A stretch of DNA of 64,000 nucleotides, from assembly GCA_003248775.1 (NCBI GenBank), contig QFQX01000023.1:1-64000 (forward strand), in the 5' to 3' direction. Numbering within the stretch: position 1 is the stretch's first letter; every line of letters begins with the position of its first letter. The translations under genes and the position numbers were made by a program. Below the pieces are notes generated by a model. That model worked only from the letters and a program-made list of their open reading frames with translations. It was not told where the DNA came from and ran no database searches. Shown here one piece after another: positions 1 through 9,142 of the stretch. Source of the DNA: Shinella sp. GTDB lineage: Bacteria; Pseudomonadota; Alphaproteobacteria; Rhizobiales; Rhizobiaceae.

Positions 1-100
1 AAGTGTGCAGCGGTTTTGCGGCAACGACATGCGATGAAACAAGGACTTAAAGCGCCACGTGCGAATCTGAAAGATCGCGCCGCGCTTTAAGATCGGCTGG

Positions 101-1138
101 TCAGTCCACGAGCCGGAATTCCAGCATCACCGTCCGTTGCAGGATCGAATGATTATCGTCCGAAACGAGGATGACATGCGTCGATCCGTCCGAGGCGACG
201 AAGGTGGCCAGACCTTCCATGTTGTCGATCTGGGAAGATCCATTAGCCTCGAGAATGACCTCGCCCTCGACGATGGCGCCGGGCTTCAGGCTTGCGCCAT
301 CGATCCGGCGTAACCTCATCGCAACGCCCGTGGCGATGGTGAACCGGCGCTCCAGCAACAGCAGGTCGCCATCGGGAAGAAAATCCCCGTCAGTAACGTC
401 GAAGCCGTCATAGGGCACGACCCGGAAGCCACCCTTCAGGGGACCGTCGAGAATACCGGCAAAAAGATTGCCATCGCTATCGACGCTCTTTTCGGCGATA
501 ACCACCAGACCACCCTTCAGAGGACCGTCAAGCGGCGCTGTGACCAGCGTCTCGATTCCGCCATTGCTGCGTAGTTTGCCGACAGGAAAAGGCAGCGGCA
601 GAGCCAGCCGGAAAGGCCGCGAGGTCTCGATAGCGGAAAGCGGGGAATAACCCGTGACACGATGTATCTGCTCGAAGCTTACAAACGCTTCATCTCCACG
701 CAAGGCGAGGCTTTCCGCATCGACAGTGCGCTTCGCCGCCGAACTGCGACCGGCGGCATCCAGCATTGGTGCAATGGTAACGTCGTCGAGGCCGGCAAGG
801 CGACCATCCGCCCCCCTGCTGATAGAACCCGTCAGCCAATGGCCGGTATCGAGAACGCCGATGAATTTCTTCCCCCCATTGGTCAGCCTGATCGACGACC
901 ACGCTCCAAAAAGCCGTTCGGAAGACGAGAGCTCCAGCCCGCCGAGAAACTCCAGCGAGCCGAAACGCGTATCGGTCGAGCCGGGGCGGAAGGTGGCGAT
1001 CGATGTCGCCTTGATCGGCGCGGCCACGATCTCGCTCGCAGCGCCGACATCACCCCAGCCAACGGAAATGCCGATCAATGCGGCCGCGAGCAGGCGGCCA
1101 GACCGAACTCTTCCGACCCGCACGCTTTTAGCCGGCAC
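101..1138 (-). CDS. Esterase-like activity of phytase family exported protein
   Basis: The protein matches in character the 'esterase-like activity of phytase' family: a beta-propeller-like series with LDGPLKGG repeats, a GVLDTGHW segment and a NMEGLA segment near the end. It has an N-terminal hydrophobic stretch (LLAAALIGISVGWGDVGAAS) that looks like a signal peptide, so it probably acts in the periplasm. The longest frame opens at a TTG (1198) 71 bases inside cobT. I chose the GTG at 1138, which overlaps the cobT stop by 11 bases, an overlap length seen elsewhere in this window; a GTG at 1123 is also possible. Same strand as cobT, so co-transcription is likely. The substrate is unknown. Confidence 0.75.
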   Translation of the reverse strand: MPAKSVRVGRVRSGRLLAAALIGISVGWGDVGAASEIVAAPIKATSIATFRPGSTDTRFGSLEFLGGLELSSSERLFGAWSSIRLTNGGKKFIGVLDTGHWLTGSISRGADGRLAGLDDVTIAPMLDAAGRSSAAKRTVDAESLALRGDEAFVSFEQIHRVTGYSPLSAIETSRPFRLALPLPFPVGKLRSNGGIETLVTAPLDGPLKGGLVVIAEKSVDSDGNLFAGILDGPLKGGFRVVPYDGFDVTDGDFLPDGDLLLLERRFTIATGVAMRLRRIDGASLKPGAIVEGEVILEANGSSQIDNMEGLATFVASDGSTHVILVSDDNHSILQRTVMLEFRLVD

Positions 1139-3032
1139 GACGCATGCGACTGCCGCGCTTGCTGCCGCCTTCGCTCTGATCCTCGAAAAGTGCTGCAAGC
1201 TGTTCGGTCATCGCGCCCGCCAGTTCGTCGGCATCGACGATGGTGACGGCCTTGCGATAGTAGCGTGTCACGTCGTGACCGATACCGATGGCGAGAAGCT
1301 CGATCGACGAACGCGTCTCGATCTGCTCGATCACGGCGCGCAGGTGTCGCTCCAGATAGTTGCCCGGATTAACCGACAGCGTCGAGTCATCGACCGGCGC
1401 ACCGTCCGAAATCATCATCAGGATCTTACGCTGCTCCTGCCGAGCCGCCAGCCGACTGTGAGCCCACATCAGGGCTTCGCCGTCGATGTTCTCCTTGAGA
1501 AGGCCTTCGCGCATCATCAGGCCGAGATTGCGGCGCGCGCGGCGCCACGGCGCATCGGCCGACTTGTAGACGATGTGGCGCAGGTCATTGAGACGGCCGG
1601 GTGTCGGCGGCTTGCCGCTTGCCAGCCACTTCTCCCTCGACTGACCGCCCTTCCAGGCCTTGGTCGTGAAGCCCAGGATCTCGACCTTGACGCCGCAACG
1701 CTCGAGCGTGCGGGCAAGAATGTCGGCGCAGGTGGCTGCAACGGTGATCGGCCGACCGCGCATCGAACCGGAATTGTCGATGACCAGCGTCACCACGGTA
1801 TCGCGGAACTTGGTATCGCGCTCCCGCTTGAAGGACAGCGGCTGCATCGGGTCGATCACCAGACGGGTGAGCCGGGCGCTATCGAGATAGCCTTCTTCCA
1901 GATCGAAGTCCCAGGAACGGTTCTGCTGTGCCATCAGGCGGCGCTGAAGCCGGTTTGCCAGCCGCCCGACGGCACCCTGCAGATGCGCAAGCTGCTTGTC
2001 GAGGAAGGCCCTGAGGCGGTCGAGTTCGGCCTCGTCGCAAAGCTCTTCCGCGGTGATGACCTCGTCGAACTCCTGAGTATAGATCCGGTAGTCGACCTTC
2101 TCGTTGAAATCGTCGAAGGGGCTTGCAGGGCGGCGCATCTCGCCGGGTGTTTCGGAATCGTCGTCGCCTTCATCCGACATGTCGTCGTCGGAGATTTCGG
2201 CGCCGTCCATCTCGCCGTCTTCCATCTGCTCCTGCGAGGCTTCGCTTTCCTCGGCGGGAGCGGATTCAGAACCGGCTTCCTCTTCGGCGTTTTCCTGCTC
2301 TTCCTCGTTGCTGCGCGGCTGATCCTCGTCGGTGGACTGGTCGTCCTCGCCCTCCTCCTGGTCCTCGCCGACATCCTCAGCCATTTCCATGGCCGAGAGC
2401 ATGTGACGGATGACCTTGGCGAAGGCCTGCTGGTCGTTGATCGTCCCGTTCAGCTGATCGAGGCTGGAGCCCGCCTTCTCCATGATGAAGGGGCGCCAGA
2501 GATCGAGAACCTTGCCGGCGCTGGCAGGCGGCTTCTCGCCCGTCAGTTTCTCGCGCACCAGCATGGCAACGGCCTCCTGGATCGGAGCATCCTCCTGCCG
2601 GCTGATGCCGGAGAAATTCGCCTTGGCGTATTTCTCCGCATGCATGGCGCTCATATTGGCGGCCATGCCGCTCATCCTGAGCGCACCGATGGATTCCACG
2701 CGCGCCTGTTCCACGGCGTCGAAGACGGCACGGGCATCCGTGCCCTGCGGCGCCATGACGGCATGGACCTTCTGGTCGTGGCAGGCGATGCGAAGCGCCA
2801 TGGAATCCCCGAGACCGCGGGTCACGGCCAGCTCATGGGCCGTCGGCCGCTTGGAGAGTTCCGGCAGGCGCACGCGCTCGCCGGCGAGGCCGGGTCGCTC
2901 GTTGGCGAACACCACCTCGACTTCCGCACTGCCGGCAACCGACCGCACGCAGCCGGTTATCGCCCGCCGCATCGGTTCGGTATCAACGCCCACGCCGGGC
3001 TTCGCATTCACATTGTCGCCGCGACCTGCCAT
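1128..3032 (-). CDS. cobT: Aerobic cobaltochelatase subunit CobT
   Basis: CobT is the 634-residue subunit which, with CobN and CobS, inserts cobalt into hydrogenobyrinate a,c-diamide in aerobic cobalamin synthesis. The sequence shows the family hallmarks: a long acidic Glu/Asp-rich middle (about residues 215-310) and a C-terminal von Willebrand A domain with a MIDAS motif (VIDNSGSMRG), ending in a basic tail (RGSRMRRAG). It lies 13 bases downstream of cobS on the same strand, the usual rhizobial order. cobN is not in this window. Length and motifs are typical, and the call is firm. Confidence 0.97.
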   Translation of the reverse strand: MAGRGDNVNAKPGVGVDTEPMRRAITGCVRSVAGSAEVEVVFANERPGLAGERVRLPELSKRPTAHELAVTRGLGDSMALRIACHDQKVHAVMAPQGTDARAVFDAVEQARVESIGALRMSGMAANMSAMHAEKYAKANFSGISRQEDAPIQEAVAMLVREKLTGEKPPASAGKVLDLWRPFIMEKAGSSLDQLNGTINDQQAFAKVIRHMLSAMEMAEDVGEDQEEGEDDQSTDEDQPRSNEEEQENAEEEAGSESAPAEESEASQEQMEDGEMDGAEISDDDMSDEGDDDSETPGEMRRPASPFDDFNEKVDYRIYTQEFDEVITAEELCDEAELDRLRAFLDKQLAHLQGAVGRLANRLQRRLMAQQNRSWDFDLEEGYLDSARLTRLVIDPMQPLSFKRERDTKFRDTVVTLVIDNSGSMRGRPITVAATCADILARTLERCGVKVEILGFTTKAWKGGQSREKWLASGKPPTPGRLNDLRHIVYKSADAPWRRARRNLGLMMREGLLKENIDGEALMWAHSRLAARQEQRKILMMISDGAPVDDSTLSVNPGNYLERHLRAVIEQIETRSSIELLAIGIGHDVTRYYRKAVTIVDADELAGAMTEQLAALFEDQSEGGSKRGSRMRRAG

Positions 3033-3045
3033 TCCGATCGCCTTC

Positions 3046-4038
3046 TTACGCGCCTACAACGATGTTGGCGGCGCTCTCCTTGAGTTCGACACCGAAGGCG
3101 CGCTGGTACTGTTCGGCCACCAGCGTACGCTCGAGCTCGTCGCACTTGTTGAGGAAGGTCACGCGGAAGGCGAAGGCCACATCACCGAAGATCACGGCGT
3201 TTTCCGCCCAGGTGATGACGGTACGCGGGCTCATGACGGTCGAAAGATCGCCATTCATGAAGGCGGCACGCGTGAGATCCGCAAGGCGAACCATGCGCGA
3301 AACCGTGTCACGGCCGGTGTCGTTGCCTGCAAAGGCCTTCACCTTGGCGAGAACGATATCGACTTCCTTGTCGTGCGGCAGGTAGTTCAGCGTGGTGACG
3401 ATCGACCAGCGGTCCATCTGCGCCTGGTTGATCTGCTGGGTGCCGTGATAGAGGCCGGTGGTATCGCCCAGGCCGACCGTGTTGGCGGTCGCAAACAGGC
3501 GGAAAGCAGGGTGAGGACGGATGACCCGGCTCTGGTCGAGCAGCGTCAGGCGACCGGAGGATTCCAGCACGCGCTGGATGACGAACATGACGTCCGGACG
3601 GCCGGCATCGTATTCGTCGAACACGAGCGCGACATTGTGCTGGTAGGCCCAGGGCAGGATGCCGTCCTTGAATTCGGTGATCTGCTTGCCGTCTTTGAGA
3701 ACGATGGCGTCCTTGCCGACGAGGTCGATACGGCTGACATGGCTGTCGAGGTTGACGCGCACGCAAGGCCAGTTCAGCCGGGCTGCGACCTGCTCGATAT
3801 GGGTCGACTTGCCGGTACCGTGGAAACCGGAAACCATCACGCGGCGGTTATGGGCAAAGCCTGCAAGAATGGCAAGCGTCGTCTCGCGGTCGAAGAGATA
3901 GTCGGGGTCGAGATCCGGCACATAGGCATCTCCCTTGCTGTAGGCCGGAACGCGCAGGTCGGTGTCGATACCGAAGACTTCGCGGACCGACACAGTCGTG
4001 TCGGGGAGATTGGTAATATCAAGTTCAATTTTGCTCAT
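3046..4038 (-). CDS. cobS: Aerobic cobaltochelatase subunit CobS (AAA+ ATPase)
   Basis: CobS is the MoxR-like AAA+ ATPase partner of CobT in the cytoplasmic cobaltochelatase. The 330-residue protein carries a Walker A motif (GFHGTGKST), a Walker B motif (ALVFDEYDAG) and a sensor region (FATANTVGLGD). The N-terminus (MSKIELDITNLPDTTVSV) fits the family start. It precedes cobT by 13 bases and is preceded by the J-domain gene 66 bases upstream, all on the minus strand, so the three probably share a transcript. Confidence 0.97.
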   Translation of the reverse strand: MSKIELDITNLPDTTVSVREVFGIDTDLRVPAYSKGDAYVPDLDPDYLFDRETTLAILAGFAHNRRVMVSGFHGTGKSTHIEQVAARLNWPCVRVNLDSHVSRIDLVGKDAIVLKDGKQITEFKDGILPWAYQHNVALVFDEYDAGRPDVMFVIQRVLESSGRLTLLDQSRVIRPHPAFRLFATANTVGLGDTTGLYHGTQQINQAQMDRWSIVTTLNYLPHDKEVDIVLAKVKAFAGNDTGRDTVSRMVRLADLTRAAFMNGDLSTVMSPRTVITWAENAVIFGDVAFAFRVTFLNKCDELERTLVAEQYQRAFGVELKESAANIVVGA

Positions 4039-4104
4039 CGTGTCTCCATGCCGGACGCCCCGGACCCGGCCGCATAAAAATGAAACTTCCTGCCAAGCTT
4101 CGGA

Positions 4105-4731
4105 TTAACAGAAACCAGCCTGCTTTAACAATTGATACGCCTGAATGACAGCGCGAAAGCGCTCTTCCGAACCACGGTCGCCGCCATTTGCGTCAGGATG
4201 GTGTTTTTTTACAAGCTCCTTGTAGCGGGTCTTGATCTCCGCGGGAGAGGAATTGCCGGGAAGCCCCATCGTATCGAAGGCTTTGGCCTCCAGACTTTTC
4301 AGTTTTCGCAATTGCGGCTGCAAGCGCGGCCCATTGCCGCGGCCCTGCTGTACGAAACCGAAAGGGTCCTTCATGCGGGCCTGGGAGGCCGCAGAACCCG
4401 ACCGCGCCGTCGAATGCAGCGGGCTTGCGCGCGCAGCCTTGTTGACCCCGACCGTCCAGGTCGGGCGATGCCCGGTAATCGCTTCCTTCTGGTAGCGCGC
4501 GATTTCCCCGTCCGAAAGGCCGGAGAAATAATTGTAGCCCTTGTTGTATTCCTTCACGTGCTCAAAGCAGAACAGGAAAAACTGGCCCTCGGCATTGCGA
4601 CCGACAGGCGCGCGATGCGCGCCCGGCTTGTCGCAGCCGTCCCACTGACAGGTCGCAGGTGCGGGCTCGGCTTCCGGCGCTTTTTTCCGCTGCGTCCGGA
4701 TCCGATCGAAATATTTTGAATCGAGTTTCAT
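4105..4731 (-). CDS. J-domain (DnaJ-like) protein
   Basis: This 208-residue protein has a C-terminal J domain with the HPD motif (KKHHPDANGGD), which in this family stimulates Hsp70 ATPase activity. Its N-terminal half contains a Cys/His cluster (CQWDGCDKPGAH and FCFEHVKEYN) that may bind metal. The frame opens further upstream at 4857, but the ATG at 4731 (MKLDSKYFDRIR) is the natural start and leaves a 107-base divergent promoter region shared with bolA. The arrangement bolA / J-domain / cobS / cobT is common in Rhizobiaceae. The client is unknown. Confidence 0.9.
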   Translation of the reverse strand: MKLDSKYFDRIRTQRKKAPEAEPAPATCQWDGCDKPGAHRAPVGRNAEGQFFLFCFEHVKEYNKGYNYFSGLSDGEIARYQKEAITGHRPTWTVGVNKAARASPLHSTARSGSAASQARMKDPFGFVQQGRGNGPRLQPQLRKLKSLEAKAFDTMGLPGNSSPAEIKTRYKELVKKHHPDANGGDRGSEERFRAVIQAYQLLKQAGFC

Positions 4732-4838
4732 CCGGTGATTATGGTGCCTCCGGCAAATGACGACAAGAATTGACAAACGCGAATGTTCGGAGCTTTGTGG
4801 GGGCTTTTTCGAGGACTGCCGAAGCAGATTGGGAAAGC

Positions 4839-5120
4839 ATGGCCATACGCACCACAATTGAGGCGAAACTGCGCGCGGCCTTTTCGCCGGAACGGCTCCT
4901 GGTGATTGACGAGAGCGCCCAGCATGCCGGTCATCAGCCTGACATCACGGGCACGGGCGAAACCCACATGCGGGTAAGGATCGTTGCCGCCGAATTCAAC
5001 GGCATGTCGAGGCTTGCCCGACACCGGGCGATTACGGAACTGCTCAAGCCTGAGCTAGATGCAGGCCTGCATGCGCTGGCAATAGAACCAGCCGCACCGG
5101 GCGAAGCGACCCGCTGGTAA
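4839..5120 (+). CDS. BolA family protein
   Basis: A 93-residue BolA-like protein. It contains the class II KH-like fold pattern with a HMRVRIVAAEFNGMSRLARHR core, the region holding the family's conserved histidine and helix. BolA proteins usually work with monothiol glutaredoxins in iron-sulfur cluster handling or iron sensing. The ATG at 4839 was chosen over an upstream in-frame start at 4770 because homologous starts resemble MAIRTTIEAKL. It is divergent from the J-domain gene. No dedicated terminator is obvious before the convergent CBS-domain gene. Confidence 0.92.
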   Translation: MAIRTTIEAKLRAAFSPERLLVIDESAQHAGHQPDITGTGETHMRVRIVAAEFNGMSRLARHRAITELLKPELDAGLHALAIEPAAPGEATRW

Positions 5121-5199
5121 CCGCCAGACGATCCATTACCGTGGGCCATTATCGTGGGAACGAACTCCAGATGGGCCCGCGAGGGGGTCATTTCAAGCG

Positions 5200-6084
5200 T
5201 TATTCGGCTTTCGCGGTATCCTCGACAGGACGAATCCTGAGCTTGGTCAGGCGGTTCTTCTCACGCTTCATCACGATAAAACGCTTGCCGTGGAACGTGA
5301 ACGCCTGACGTTCCTCCGGGATGGATTTTGATTCGTGGATGACGAGGCCGGCGATCGTCGTCGCCTCCTCGTCCGGCAGGCTCCAGTCGAGCACGCGATT
5401 GAGGTCCCGGATCGGCACGGAGCCATCGACCACAATCGAGCCGTCCGCTTCCTGCCGAACACCCTGGATCTCCAGATCATGTTCATCGGCAATGTCGCCG
5501 ACGATTTCCTCGAGGATATCCTCAAGCGTCACGATGCCCTGCACTTCGCCATACTCATCGACGACCACGGCGAAATGCACCTTGCGCCGCAGGAAGGCGC
5601 CGAGCTGATCCCGAAGGCTGGTAGTATCGGGCACGAACCACGGCTTCTGCGCAATCGCGGTAATGTCCAGCTTTTCCGGATCGACACCGGGCTCGGCAAG
5701 CGTCCGCAACAGGTCCTTGGCATGCACCACGCCGACGATATTTTCCGTCGATCCCCTCCACAGCGGCATGCGCGTGTAGGGGCTTTCCAGAACAGCCCGA
5801 ACGACTACCCCCGGCGGATCGTCCACATTGACGCCCCGCATGGCCGTGCGATGCCGCATGACGTCGGAAACTTCGAGCTCATCGAGTTCGAAGAGACCGC
5901 TCAGCCGGTCGCGCTCCGGCCTGTCGGAGGAGGCTTCGCGATGAACGAGCTGAAGCGCCGCGTGAAGCTCGTCGGAACTGGCGAGCGTCAGCGTATCTTC
6001 CGAAAGGCGCGCACCGGTGGTACGCAGGAGGCTGCGGATCAGCGCATTGACAGCGCGCGACAGCAGGCCATTTCCCGAGGTCAT
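5200..6084 (-). CDS. CorC/HlyC-type CBS-domain protein lacking the DUF21 membrane domain
   Basis: This 294-residue protein has two CBS domains (about residues 75-200, with TRMPLWRGSTENIVGVVHAKDLL and VVVDEYGEVQGIVTLEDILEEIVGD split between them) followed by a CorC/HlyC transporter-associated domain (from about 215, including DEEATTIAGLV). Such proteins are linked to magnesium and cobalt homeostasis or membrane maintenance. Rhizobial homologs beside aroB commonly carry an N-terminal DUF21 transmembrane domain; here only a short amphipathic leader (LLSRAVNALIRSLLRTTG) is present. The start overlaps the aroB stop by 4 bases, implying translational coupling. E. coli CorC has the same short layout. 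Confidence 0.88.
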   Translation of the reverse strand: MTSGNGLLSRAVNALIRSLLRTTGARLSEDTLTLASSDELHAALQLVHREASSDRPERDRLSGLFELDELEVSDVMRHRTAMRGVNVDDPPGVVVRAVLESPYTRMPLWRGSTENIVGVVHAKDLLRTLAEPGVDPEKLDITAIAQKPWFVPDTTSLRDQLGAFLRRKVHFAVVVDEYGEVQGIVTLEDILEEIVGDIADEHDLEIQGVRQEADGSIVVDGSVPIRDLNRVLDWSLPDEEATTIAGLVIHESKSIPEERQAFTFHGKRFIVMKREKNRLTKLRIRPVEDTAKAE

Positions 6085-7208
6085 TTCTTGCGCTTTTCCT
6101 CCAGGAAACTGACAACCTCGGAGGCAGGCACATCGTCGGCGACGAAGGACTGGCCGATGCCGCGGGTCAGTATGAAGGTGAGCTTGCCGCCCTTGACCTT
6201 CTTGTCCTGCGCGATGGCATCCATCAGGAATTCGGTCGATGGCAGCTCGCCCGGAATCTCATCGATCCGGGTCGGCAGGCCAACCGCCTTGAGATGGGCC
6301 TCGACACGCCCGGCATCATCCGGGCTCGCCAGATTGAGCCGCGCGGAGAACTGGTGCGCCAGCACCATGCCGATCGAGACGCCCTCGCCATGCACGAGGC
6401 GGCGGCTGTCGTATTCGGTTGCAGCTTCCAGCGCATGGCCGAAAGTATGTCCGAGGTTCAAAAGCGCCCGGCGACCATTCTCCCGCTCGTCGGCGACAAC
6501 CACATCGGCCTTCGCCTGACAGCTCGTCGCAATCGCCTCGATGCGGGCCGCACCGCCGGAAAAGACTTCCTTCCAGTTCTTCTCGAGCCATTCGAAGAAA
6601 TCGGGCTTGTCGATCAGGCCGTATTTGGCGACCTCGGCATAACCGGCGCGAAATTCGCGTTCGCTCAGCGTATTCAGCACATCGGTATCGGCCAGCACGA
6701 GGTCGGGCTGGTTGAAGATGCCGACAAGGTTTTTGCCGTGGCGCGTGTTGATCCCGGTCTTGCCGCCGACGGAGCTGTCGACCTGCGACAAAAGCGATGT
6801 CGGGATCTGCACGAAACGCACGCCGCGTCGGACGATCCCCGCCGCAAAACCTGTGAGATCGCCGATGACGCCGCCGCCGAGCGCGATGACCGTATCGTTG
6901 CGCTCGATGCGCGCCTCCAGCAGGACGTCGCAAACCGTGGTGAGGCTGTCGAAGCTCTTGGTCTTCTCTCCCGGCGGCAGGCTGAGCGACACGGCTTCGA
7001 TGCCATCGGTCTGCAGGCTGTCCATCAGCGGGTCGAGATAGAGTTTACCGACATGCTCGTCGGTGATGATGGCCGCCTTGCGCCCCTTGATTCGCGTCGA
7101 GATCTCGCCGCCGGCGCGGCCGATCAGGCCGGGTCCGATCAGAATGTCATAGGCGCGCTCGCCGAGCGGAACATGCACCAGCCGTTCGGTATTGTCTGAA
7201 CTAGTCAT
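6081..7208 (-). CDS. aroB: 3-dehydroquinate synthase
   Basis: AroB converts DAHP to 3-dehydroquinate, the second step of the shikimate pathway, using NAD and a divalent metal. The 375-residue sequence has the NAD-binding GGGVIGDLTGF segment, the PTSLLSQVDSSVGGKTGIN active-site segment and the metal ligands in GHTFGHALE and HGEGVSIGM. The ATG at 7208 was selected because it overlaps the aroK stop by 8 bases (ATGACTAG), a coupled arrangement; an upstream in-frame start at 7238 would lie inside aroK. It forms an operon with aroK and the CBS-domain gene. Confidence 0.97.
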   Translation of the reverse strand: MTSSDNTERLVHVPLGERAYDILIGPGLIGRAGGEISTRIKGRKAAIITDEHVGKLYLDPLMDSLQTDGIEAVSLSLPPGEKTKSFDSLTTVCDVLLEARIERNDTVIALGGGVIGDLTGFAAGIVRRGVRFVQIPTSLLSQVDSSVGGKTGINTRHGKNLVGIFNQPDLVLADTDVLNTLSEREFRAGYAEVAKYGLIDKPDFFEWLEKNWKEVFSGGAARIEAIATSCQAKADVVVADERENGRRALLNLGHTFGHALEAATEYDSRRLVHGEGVSIGMVLAHQFSARLNLASPDDAGRVEAHLKAVGLPTRIDEIPGELPSTEFLMDAIAQDKKVKGGKLTFILTRGIGQSFVADDVPASEVVSFLEEKRKK

Positions 7209-7797
7209 TCTTGCTTGCTGCCTTTGCGGTATGGTCAATGATCGCCGTCAGAACCTCGTTGGCGATGATCTCCTTGCGCACGTCACGCGACAAGACGGAG
7301 ATATCGGCCAGCGCATAGACCGGGTAGCGTTTCTGCATCAGGTCTTCCAGCGTCTTCTTCGGATTTTCCGTCTTGAGAAGAGGCCGGTGATCGCGCTTGT
7401 TGACCCTTTCCCACAACACATCGAGATCGGCGTTGAGCCAGAGCGAAATGCCGCCCTTCTCGATCTGCCTGCGGGTCTTTTCATTGATGAAGGCGCCGCC
7501 GCCGGTGGAGACCACGCGTGGCCCGGATTTCAGCAGGCGCTTGATCACCCGCGTCTCGAGTGCACGAAACTCGTCCTCGCCATAGGCGGCGAAAAGCTCG
7601 CTGATCGTCATGCGCGACACACGCTCGATTTCCACGTCGGTATCGACGAAGGGCAAGCCGAGCTGCCCCGCGACCATGCGGCCGATCGCGGATTTTCCAG
7701 CGCCCATCAATCCGACGAAGACGAGATTGCGGCGCCCCAGTGCGGCCCGGGCACGCTCGCCCAAAGTCGGGACATCGGGAAAAATCGTATCGGTCAT
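7201..7797 (-). CDS. aroK: Shikimate kinase
   Basis: AroK phosphorylates shikimate with ATP. The 198-residue protein shows the P-loop GLMGAGKSAIG, the DTD motif (PFVDTDVEIER), the shikimate-binding FRALETR and the GGGAF loop. It has a short N-terminal extension before the P-loop as usual in alphaproteobacteria. The ATG at 7797 (MTDTIFPDVP) was preferred over an upstream start at 7845. It is the first gene of the minus-strand aroK-aroB-CBS operon and is divergent from the small membrane gene and xerD. Confidence 0.96.
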   Translation of the reverse strand: MTDTIFPDVPTLGERARAALGRRNLVFVGLMGAGKSAIGRMVAGQLGLPFVDTDVEIERVSRMTISELFAAYGEDEFRALETRVIKRLLKSGPRVVSTGGGAFINEKTRRQIEKGGISLWLNADLDVLWERVNKRDHRPLLKTENPKKTLEDLMQKRYPVYALADISVLSRDVRKEIIANEVLTAIIDHTAKAASKND

Positions 7798-7945
7798 AGG
7801 CCTGTTCGCAAGTGTTTTAACACGGTATTTACAAATGCAGGGCAAGCGTCAAGCCATACGCATGAAGGAAAGCGATGGCCGCGCGCCTTGCAATGCGCAG
7901 GATGCGTCGTCATATCAGCTTTCGGCCTGCTCCAAGGACGATGCC

Positions 7946-8098
7946 ATGCCTACCTTGCTCCGTTTCGCTTTCTTCTGCGCCACTGCCGTCGCGATCGTCT
8001 ACGGCATCATGTGGTCGCTGGTGGTATTCGTCGAACCCCGGGAACGGGATGTCACCGTTCGCATCCCTTCCGAGCGGGTCAATCCGCCCATACAATAA
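7946..8098 (+). CDS. Small single-pass membrane protein, unknown function
   Basis: A 50-residue protein with one hydrophobic segment (residues about 5-29, LRFAFFCATAVAIVYGIMWS) followed by a short polar tail (EPRERDVTVRIPSERVNPPIQ). The ATG at 7946 is the natural start of this product within a longer frame that opens upstream. It ends 15 bases before xerD on the same strand, so the two may be co-transcribed. Rhizobial genomes often have such a short membrane protein here, but I cannot assign a function. Confidence 0.65.
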   Translation: MPTLLRFAFFCATAVAIVYGIMWSLVVFVEPRERDVTVRIPSERVNPPIQ

Positions 8099-8113
8099 CC
8101 AGCGGAGGCCGTC

Positions 8114-9055
8114 TTGTCCGATTTGAGCCGGGCCCGCATGGAGGCCTTCCTGGAGATGATGAGCGCGGAGCGCGGAGCCGCCGCCAACACGCTGTCGTCC
8201 TATGAGCGCGATCTCGACGACCTCCACGACTTTCTAAGCTCACGGAAGATCGGCCTCGATGCGGCCGACCAGCAGACGCTTTCCGCCTATCTCTCGGATC
8301 TCGCCAAAAGGGGATACGAGCCGACGTCTCAGGCCCGCCGCCTCTCCACCATGCGGCAGTTCTACAAGTTTCTCTATGCCGAGGGCCTGAGGGGCGACGA
8401 TCCGACGGCCATTCTCGACTCTCCGAAGAAATCGCGGCCTCTCCCCAAGACGCTTTCCGAAGACGAGGTGAGCCGGTTGCTCTCGCTCGCCGAGCAGGAG
8501 GCGGCCCTTGCCGGTCCCGGACACCTGTCGCGACTGCGCATGCTGGCTCTTCTGGAACTGTTGTACGCCACCGGCATGCGCGTCAGCGAACTGGTAGCCC
8601 TGCCGGTCAAGGTTCTGGCGCAGGAAGGCCGTTTCCTGATGATCCGCGGCAAGGGAAACAAGGAAAGGCTGGTGCCGCTTTCCAAGGCCGCAATCGCCGC
8701 GGTCTCCCGCTATGGCGAACAACTTGCTGCGGAAACGGACGGCGAAACCGGCCCCTTCCTTTTCCCCGCAGCGAGCAAGGAAGGCTATCTCCCCCGGCAG
8801 GTCTTCGCCCGCGACCTCAAGGATCTTGCGATGAGGGCCGGCTTGAGGGCGTCGGCCATTTCTCCCCATGTGCTGCGCCACGCCTTCGCCAGCCACCTCC
8901 TGCAGAACGGTGCGGACCTGCGTGTCGTGCAGGAATTGCTGGGTCACAGCGACATTTCCACCACACAAATCTACACGCATGTGCTGGATGAAAGGCTTCA
9001 GAAGCTGGTCCAGACACATCACCCCCTTGCAAAACAGGCCAAAAACCACGATTAG
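8114..9055 (+). CDS. xerD: Site-specific tyrosine recombinase XerD
   Basis: XerD works with XerC to resolve chromosome dimers at dif. The 313-residue protein has the N-terminal SAM-like domain and the C-terminal catalytic domain with the conserved residues in ATGMRVSEL (Arg), HVLRHAFASHLLQNGADLR (His, Arg), LLGHSDISTTQIYTHV (His and the nucleophilic Tyr). The start is TTG at 8114, supported by the GCGGAGG ribosome site at 8102-8108. It is followed 87 bases later by accA, a pairing frequent in rhizobia. Confidence 0.95.
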   Translation: MSDLSRARMEAFLEMMSAERGAAANTLSSYERDLDDLHDFLSSRKIGLDAADQQTLSAYLSDLAKRGYEPTSQARRLSTMRQFYKFLYAEGLRGDDPTAILDSPKKSRPLPKTLSEDEVSRLLSLAEQEAALAGPGHLSRLRMLALLELLYATGMRVSELVALPVKVLAQEGRFLMIRGKGNKERLVPLSKAAIAAVSRYGEQLAAETDGETGPFLFPAASKEGYLPRQVFARDLKDLAMRAGLRASAISPHVLRHAFASHLLQNGADLRVVQELLGHSDISTTQIYTHVLDERLQKLVQTHHPLAKQAKNHD

Positions 9056-9142
9056 AGCCTCGGCTCTCCAGACTGGCAATGCCAGCGCCCGGCATTTCAC
9101 AGGCGTTTGAATGGCCAGGGCAGAAAGATCGGAACGGATTTC

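Noticed and set aside
654..3083. 809-residue plus-strand frame opposite cobT
   Set aside because: It is antisense to cobT, whose product is clear. Its protein is Arg/His-rich low-complexity, typical of a GC-rich shadow.
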